DNA from: Acidobacteriota bacterium
Lineage (GTDB): Bacteria; Acidobacteriota; Thermoanaerobaculia; Multivoradales; Multivoraceae
NCBI GenBank assembly: GCA_028877275.1
Contig: JAPPFP010000014.1
Span: forward strand, 248,001-312,000
Direction of reading: 5' to 3'
DNA length: 64,000 bases
Part shown: in pieces, positions 60,101 to 64,000 of the stretch
Position numbering within the stretch: the stretch's first letter is position 1
How the letters are laid out: every line of letters starts with the position of its first letter
The notes under the pieces: generated by a model
What the model saw: only the letters and a program-made list of their open reading frames with translations
Databases searched by the model: none
Told to the model about the DNA's origin: nothing
Translations under genes and position numbers: made by a program

Positions 60101-61920
60101 CGACGGTCGCAGCCCTGGCGCCCCTGTCCATCGCCACCGGGCGGGAAAACGAGCTTTGGCCGCCCTTCGCCACCTTCGTGATCGGCGGCCTCGTGACCGC
60201 GACCGTGCTGACGCTGCTTGTCATCCCCGTCGGCTTCGTCTTCCTGCGACGCCTCGACGAGCTGTTCAGCCGCGTCGGCCCCTGGGTCGTGCTGACCTGG
60301 CTCGGTGCCGTCATCGCGACGACCACCCCCCTGTTCGCGTTCGGCGTGATCGAGTCGATGTTCTGGCAGATCACGACCACGGTGCTGATCGCCGGAGCGT
60401 TGCTCGGCCTCACCGTGTGGCTGCTGCCGAAACCGCCGGCGCCCGAGCCGGAGACGGCCGCCGGTCCGCCCAGGCTCGTGGTCCGCCACCTGCGCAAGAC
60501 GTACGGCCTGCCCGGACCGGTGCGCCGGGCGCTGCGGGCTACCGCCGACTTCGCCAGACGGGTCGCGGCTCAGGGCGGTCAGGCTTTCGAACCGGCCGAC
60601 GCGCGCGACCGGCTGCTCCCTCTCCTGCTTCTCTTCGCCGGCGCCGTCACGCTGGCGGCGCGGATGCGCGGCGGTCTGATCATCATCGGCGTGCTGATCG
60701 CCATCCTGCTGATCGGCTCCCGGCTGCTGCGCGAGATCCGTCGCGCCCGTGGCCGCGCCGACGATCTCGGTCGCGTCGCGCCGGGCGGCGTCGAGGGCGT
60801 GTTGACGGCCCTGCTGCCATGGGCGCTTCTTGCCTGGCTGGTCGTCCCGGAGATGGTCGCCGATCCTGAAGTCGGAGGGTTTGTCGCGCTCGCCATCGTC
60901 TCCACGATCATCCTGCTGGTTCAGCTCGGGCGCCGCACGGCGCGGCTGGAGACGATGCGTCGGGAACAACGAACGTCCCGGCGGCGGCGCGCACGCGGCT
61001 GGCGTGGTCAGCTCTTGCGCCTCTGGCGCACCGCGGCCACAAGGGTGTTCGGCCTCGACCTGCCGATCGACACGGTCAGGGCCCTGGCCGCGGTGAGCTT
61101 CGAAGTCGAACGCGGCATGGTCGGAGTCCTCGGCCCGAACGGCGCCGGCAAGACGACCCTGCTCCGGCAGTTGACCGGCATTCTCGACTCGACCCGGGGC
61201 CGGATCACGCTCGGCGGCGTACCGTTGCTCAGGGTCCGAACGCGCCTCGCGCGCTACGTCGGCTACCTGCCCCAGGACGCCGGCCTGCCGCCCCGGCTGA
61301 CCGCGCGCCAGTACCTCGAGTACTACGCCGCCCTCTATCAGATCGACAAGTCGGAACGGGCCGACCGCATCTCGACTCTGTTACGTGAGGTCGGCCTGGA
61401 CAAGCGCGCGGACGAGCAGATCGGTGGCTACTCGGGCGGCATGCGGCAGCGCGTGGCGGTGGCCCGCACGCTGCTCCGGCTCCCTCCCATCATCGTCGTC
61501 GACGAACCGACCGTCGGCCTCGACCCCCGCGAGCGGGTTCGCTTCCGCAACCTCCTCTCACGGCTCGCGAAAGACCGGATCGTGCTCTTCTCGACCCACG
61601 TCGTCGAAGACGTGGCGGTGGCGTGCGATCGCGTCCTGGTGCTGAGCCGCGGCCGCATGGTGTTCGACGGCCATCCGGCCGCGCTGTCGCGGGAAGCCGA
61701 GGGCCGGGTGTGGTCGTGGCGGACGGCGGACGAAGAAGAAGTGCCTGAGCTCCCCGATGGCGCGGTGCTGGCCGACCGCAAGCCGGAACCCGACGGCACG
61801 AGTAGCCTTCGAGTCCTTGCCGCCGGCCGACCGGACGAGCGGGCCGCCCGCGCCGAGCCGACGCTGGAAGACGGCTACCTGTGGCTCGCGCGCGCGGCGC
61901 GCACCGAGGCGCCGGCATGA
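57103..61920 (+). CDS. RND efflux permease fused to an ABC ATPase domain
   Basis: This 1605-residue protein combines two transporter classes. Residues 1-1050 are a full RND permease. TM4 has IVDNSVVVFES (D402, N403) and TM10 has LAINPAVLLVD (N959, P960). A Gly-rich insert (656-680) lies in the second periplasmic domain. Two extra helices follow (1062-1083, 1087-1109). RLVVRHLRKTYG (1124-1135) looks like the first strand of an ABC ATPase. It is separated by about 190 residues containing four more hydrophobic helices (1171-1188, 1191-1209, 1234-1251, 1259-1276) from the remainder. The rest has Walker A GPNGAGKT (1344-1351), YLPQDAG, signature YSGGMRQR (1443-1450), Walker B IIVVDEPTVGLDP and switch His 1499. 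The tail EPTLEDGYL matches the first ATPase. The stop overlaps the ABC permease start by 4 bases. Confidence 0.85.
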   Translation: MRAGLDTLAIRRPVAVTMFFVALVMLGGFAWQRLPVELFPALTGDSLYVSFFRPGSEPETIEREILMPLEARVRTLPRVAETWGEISGAGGSFTVRFERGVDLKVRELEMRRIAADLARTQPRDAFLDVQADDTSMSSSFAMILQVTGSDDGDALYDLVDEMITPRLAAVPGVSQAMLGGGASRQLTVWVDPNRCAALGVTTEQVTAAVRGAAGRLRYLGSLEDEAGRTAVMLDGRPAGPVSMGEVRVIPNRPVLVRHVADVEIGSGRRQMLYRVDGEPSVGVLVFQEEGANLVRLGRDLRRRVEEINEEFAPLGIRLLVSFDAADLVETQIDRLRNLGLSGFGIALLVLFLFLRQWRAVAVIAVAVPVSLAVALSFLYVAGLSLNLFTLFGLAIGIGLIVDNSVVVFESVQRRLERGRSPDDAAAGGIRRTGRAIIAASVTTAIVFLPAVIVDLESTLMQNMIGLLSLAILLPLFGSLLVAIGLVPLLARHLAAPAAIRRLDKLRQRRERFGGQVPPDPTRILFAGVLASALRRPASWVTGVVVAIVLSVIAALFLVASSGTGQAPIADQVQLSVRLPEGRGSLDSAVRVFERLETIQEVEGVDRVESMIREEGGSLTVHLVDEDERPQDLTARRVRQLLRPPARRAGAELLNPGEGDGPGGRGGGGGGRGGGAQELLGGGPSRVVLSGNDNEQLTDLASQVTERLREIEGIASAYPAVRPGPDELHVSPNRRAFDTFGVLLDEVLPMLNLAGREGTRINTGYPLDSGRELPIVVQRLEDQRAEAEPSSGSGFNRDVSLSGLQRLRVSTEAGVLPVAALAQVRQAPPSPVITHHNGVREREVFYTLSPDVPRRGPARDAFDRNLDEAIASIHRPTGTTIALDRSEESTNWFRRIAVPVVLLVLLVLAVTFESLTLPILVLIALPLAMLGSVWALVLTGIGFEAMALLGALVLLGLAINPAVLLVDRMQQHTLGAGWSAGAAALAAVRERARPVLMTSATTVAALAPLSIATGRENELWPPFATFVIGGLVTATVLTLLVIPVGFVFLRRLDELFSRVGPWVVLTWLGAVIATTTPLFAFGVIESMFWQITTTVLIAGALLGLTVWLLPKPPAPEPETAAGPPRLVVRHLRKTYGLPGPVRRALRATADFARRVAAQGGQAFEPADARDRLLPLLLLFAGAVTLAARMRGGLIIIGVLIAILLIGSRLLREIRRARGRADDLGRVAPGGVEGVLTALLPWALLAWLVVPEMVADPEVGGFVALAIVSTIILLVQLGRRTARLETMRREQRTSRRRRARGWRGQLLRLWRTAATRVFGLDLPIDTVRALAAVSFEVERGMVGVLGPNGAGKTTLLRQLTGILDSTRGRITLGGVPLLRVRTRLARYVGYLPQDAGLPPRLTARQYLEYYAALYQIDKSERADRISTLLREVGLDKRADEQIGGYSGGMRQRVAVARTLLRLPPIIVVDEPTVGLDPRERVRFRNLLSRLAKDRIVLFSTHVVEDVAVACDRVLVLSRGRMVFDGHPAALSREAEGRVWSWRTADEEEVPELPDGAVLADRKPEPDGTSSLRVLAAGRPDERAARAEPTLEDGYLWLARAARTEAPA

Positions 61921-62594
61921 TCACGTTGCTTCGCACTTCGGCGGTGCTGCTTGGTGGACGCCGGTACTGGCTGCTGCCGCTGCTGCCCCTGGTGTGGCTG
62001 GCGGTACAGGCGCTCATGCTGGTAGCCGGCATGCGACCCGCGCTGGAGCCGGTGGCGGCGCAGAACAGCCTGATCGGCGTACCGGTAGCCGTGCTCGCCA
62101 TCTTCCTGGGCGGCCGGATCATCACCGGAGAACTCGATCAGCACAGTCTCGAGATTGCCTACACCGTGCCCGGAGGCGCCCATCGCGTCTGGCTCGGCAA
62201 GCTCGCCGCCGCGATCCTGATGCTCCTGGTCAGCCTGGTCCTCCTCGCCAGCGTGACCTATGCCTTCTTCACGGACTTCCCGGTTCTCCAGGGCCTGTAC
62301 GGAGCAACGCAGGGAGTCGTCTTCTACCTCGTTGCCGCCATGGGCTTCGCGACCCTGTTCCGCAGCGACGTGGCCGGCTCCCTCGCCACGATCGGCGTCC
62401 TCGGCCTCAACCGGCTCTTTGGCGCGTTCCGCGTCTCACCGTTCTGGAACCCGCTCGCCGTGCAAGAGGCGGACGCGGCGCAAATGCTTGCGCTGAACGT
62501 TCAGAACCGCATCGGCACCGCCCTCGCGATCGCGGCGATCGTCGCCCTGACGTTCACCCGCGCCGAGCGTCGGGAGAAGATGCTCAGCGGCTGA
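61917..62594 (+). CDS. small ABC-2-type permease (second of operon)
   Basis: The 225-residue membrane protein has six likely helices, for example LLPLLPLVWLAVQALMLVAG at the N-terminus and a final helix containing TALAIAAIVALTF. The segment GRIITGELDQHSLEIAYTVP followed by RVWLGKLAAA between helices is typical of ABC-2/CcmB-like permeases and contacts the ATPase. The ATG at 61917 overlaps the RND-ABC fusion stop, so it is the natural partner of that ATPase domain. Only one small permease is encoded here; a homodimer would complete a transporter. Confidence 0.75.
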   Translation: MITLLRTSAVLLGGRRYWLLPLLPLVWLAVQALMLVAGMRPALEPVAAQNSLIGVPVAVLAIFLGGRIITGELDQHSLEIAYTVPGGAHRVWLGKLAAAILMLLVSLVLLASVTYAFFTDFPVLQGLYGATQGVVFYLVAAMGFATLFRSDVAGSLATIGVLGLNRLFGAFRVSPFWNPLAVQEADAAQMLALNVQNRIGTALAIAAIVALTFTRAERREKMLSG

Positions 62595-62686
62595 AGTCGC
62601 CGCCGCCACTCCTCCGGGTCGGCAGCTCAGCGGCGGGACACAAACCCAAGATGCCACCAGGTCAGTCAATGGTAGACTCTGCACTT

Positions 62687-62980
62687 ATGGTAGACGGCCT
62701 GACAACCCCACCCGCACAAACGACGGCAGTCGTGGACTCCGCAGGGAGGCTCGTGGTGCCCGCCCACTACCGCGCGGCCCTCGGTTTTCGACCGCGGCAG
62801 GAGGTCGTCCTGGATCTCGATGGTGACACGATCCGGATAACCACCGTTGAGACCGCGCTGGACGCCGCGATTTCCCGCGCCCAGGCCCTGGCCCGCAAGT
62901 ACGACGAGAAGCTGGGACGGACAGGAAGTGCCGTCGACGAGTTCATCGCGGAGCGACGGAGAGAGGCGGCGCGAGACTGA
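62687..62980 (+). CDS. AbrB/MazE-family antitoxin
   Basis: This 97-residue antitoxin has an AbrB-type DNA-binding segment (AVVDSAGRLVVPAHYRAALG, then RQEVVLDLDGDTIRITTVE) and a charged helical C-terminus (SAVDEFIAERRREAARD). Three in-frame ATGs compete (62651, 62669, 62687). I prefer 62687, which keeps the usual short lead before the beta-hairpin; none has a good ribosome-binding sequence. The stop is followed directly by the PIN toxin gene (1-base gap). It lies 92 bases after the efflux operon. Confidence 0.75.
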   Translation: MVDGLTTPPAQTTAVVDSAGRLVVPAHYRAALGFRPRQEVVLDLDGDTIRITTVETALDAAISRAQALARKYDEKLGRTGSAVDEFIAERRREAARD

Positions 62981-62981
62981 C

Positions 62982-63371
62982 GTGGCCCATGTCCTGCTTG
63001 ACGCCTCGGCCGTCCTGGCCATGATCTGGCGCGAACCTGGGGCCGAGGTCGTCGGAGCCGCCGTGCGCGACGGCGCGGCAATCTCCACAGTGAACCTGGC
63101 TGAGGTTGCCGCCCTCCTCCACTATCGTGGGTGGAGAGGCTCCGACGTCCAGAGCACTCTGGCGGCGTTCAGGATGGACACACTGCCTTTCGACTCTGAC
63201 GTGGCCCTGTCAAGCGGCGCCCTGCGCCCAGCAACGGCGCCAGCGGGCCTCGGACTGGGCGACCGCGCCTGCCTCGCCACCGCGGCGCACTTCAAGTTGC
63301 CGGTCCTCACCACCGACAGGTCGTGGCTGCGAGTCGATCTGGAGGGAATCGAGGTTCGGGTGATCCGCTGA
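62982..63371 (+). CDS. PIN-domain toxin (VapC family)
   Basis: This 129-residue predicted ribonuclease has the acidic residues VLLDASAVLAMIW (Asp), TVNLAEVAALLHY (Glu), LGLGDRACLATA (Asp) and PVLTTDRSWLRV (Asp), all in the expected order. GTG at 62982 starts immediately after the antitoxin stop. The pair looks complete and functional, unlike the two damaged modules at the left end. It converges with the partial gene at the window edge. Confidence 0.85.
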   Translation: MAHVLLDASAVLAMIWREPGAEVVGAAVRDGAAISTVNLAEVAALLHYRGWRGSDVQSTLAAFRMDTLPFDSDVALSSGALRPATAPAGLGLGDRACLATAAHFKLPVLTTDRSWLRVDLEGIEVRVIR

Positions 63372-63395
63372 ATCACCGCGAGTCGCGAGAACCGA

Positions 63396-64000
63396 TCAGA
63401 AGTCGCAGGTCAGTCCCGGATACCGGAACACGACGCCCGGATCGAGCTGCTTCGGCTTGTTCGCCGCCTCTTCGGCGCGGGCGCCGGCGAGCATGCCCTC
63501 CATCCCGTAGTTGCCCTCATGACAGGCGTACTCGTAGATCGCGTCCCCTGTTCGCTTGAGGGGAATCGACGCCGTCCAGGGCTTTGTCCACGTCCCCGGG
63601 TCGGTCACCGTGACCTCCCATTCCAGGGTCTCCGGGTCCGTCAGCGTGAACCGCTCGGTGATCTTGAGCTGCTCCGAGGAGCCCATGAAGTCGTTCTTCC
63701 TCGAGTAGTTCGTCGTCTCGATGACCAGGGTGTCGCCGTCCCAGTGACCGCGGGAGTCGCCGTTCCACAGCCGGACATCGCCGTCGAGAGGGGACTCGTC
63801 GTCCAGCCGTATGACGCGCGCGTCGTGGATCATCTCCTGGTGGATGACGACGTGGTCCTCGCTCTGGAAGATCTGGTGGTAGCCGTTGTAGCCCGGGAAG
63901 ATGAAGGGGGCGCCGTAGCTGATGCAGCGCTCGGCGATCGGCCGGTCGAGCCAGGAATCGGCCGGGTGCTCCATCAGGTGCTTCACCCGCTTGCAGAGGC
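63396..64000 (-). CDS. C-terminal part of a secreted-protein family of unknown function (cut by window edge)
   Basis: The frame is open to the window end, so the start is missing; about 200 C-terminal residues are visible. Segments such as GYNGYHQIFQSEDHVVIHQE, MIHDARVIRL, WNGDSRGHWDGDTLVIETTN and YEYACHEGNYGMEGMLAGAR belong to a family I recall from Acidobacteriota genomes, where the missing N-terminus usually carries a signal peptide. No enzymatic function has been established that I know of. The apparent GTG start at 63986 is probably internal. Confidence 0.6.
   Translation of the reverse strand, partial: LCKRVKHLMEHPADSWLDRPIAERCISYGAPFIFPGYNGYHQIFQSEDHVVIHQEMIHDARVIRLDDESPLDGDVRLWNGDSRGHWDGDTLVIETTNYSRKNDFMGSSEQLKITERFTLTDPETLEWEVTVTDPGTWTKPWTASIPLKRTGDAIYEYACHEGNYGMEGMLAGARAEEAANKPKQLDPGVVFRYPGLTCDF

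Noticed and set aside
58519-60969. 816-codon minus-strand frame opposite the RND-ABC fusion
   Set aside because: Composition is charged and repetitive with no domain, and it spans the fusion's conserved core on the other strand.
60250-61000. The RND-ABC fusion as a simple assembly chimera
   Set aside because: The frame is continuous with unchanged codon bias, the downstream permease overlaps the fusion stop by 4 bases, and the ATPase tail matches the operon's first ATPase. An assembly error cannot be fully excluded without reads.
62600-62636. Possible terminator hairpin after the efflux operon (CCGCCGC / GCGGCGG)
   Set aside because: Only 7 bases of stem with a 23-base loop and no T-run; expected by chance at this GC content.

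Overview
This window is a dense stretch of GC-rich (roughly two-thirds G+C) bacterial chromosome. It comes from a diderm (Gram-negative-type) organism: it carries lipid A genes (lpxD, fabZ, lpxA), bamA, a skp/ompH-like chaperone, lolC/lolD-type lipoprotein export genes and RND efflux pumps. Secreted PQQ-type propellers, a ClpC with a UVR motif, AddAB instead of RecBCD, and the family of the truncated gene at the right edge together suggest Acidobacteriota or a neighbouring deep lineage. That assignment is inference from gene content; there is no rRNA in the window. Genes cover nearly everything, and no gene-free stretch exceeds about 300 bases.

Layout. 1-3.6 kb is a defence and toxin-antitoxin zone: an AbrB-type antitoxin with a damaged 5' end, an McrBC restriction pair, and a VapB antitoxin whose VapC toxin has shrunk to a 24-codon remnant. 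3.6-10 kb holds nucleoside and adenine salvage (thymidine phosphorylase, apt, surE, mtnP) with pcm, a membrane-anchored TPR protein, tatA and a tRNA-Arg(CCT). 9.1-21.4 kb is envelope biogenesis on the minus strand: lolC, lolD, clpC, bamA, skp, lpxD, fabZ, lpxA and a Gfo/Idh oxidoreductase, interrupted by one plus-strand secreted propeller gene. 21.4-33.6 kb is housekeeping: hpt, a purine nucleoside phosphorylase, lysS, an unknown gene, ribE, ribD, ftsY, aroB, aspS, hisS and a PerM-type permease. 33.6-42.4 kb is a cupin-propeller-addB-addA operon.

42.5-48 kb is accessory: an AbrB/VapC pair, a 45-residue membrane peptide, a tandem NTF2-like protein, a sulfatase, an Asp/Glu racemase-family protein, and a cytochrome c/copper-monooxygenase/EF-hand protein. 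48.3-62.6 kb is one plus-strand operon of six tightly packed genes: an ABC ATPase, an ABC permease fused to a large periplasmic peptidase-like region, a lipoprotein adaptor, an RND permease, a 1605-residue RND permease fused to an ABC ATPase, and a second ABC permease. The fusion, and a membrane module that appears to be inserted inside its ATPase domain, are the most unusual things here. 62.6-64 kb has another AbrB/PIN pair and a gene cut by the window edge.

How the genes work together. The lol, bam and lpx genes build the outer membrane. The salvage genes recycle purines and the methylthioadenosine by-product. The McrBC and AddAB sets handle foreign or broken DNA. The RND/ABC operon looks like a transport machine that could combine proton-driven and ATP-driven parts; its substrate cannot be read from sequence, and no outer-membrane channel gene is present.
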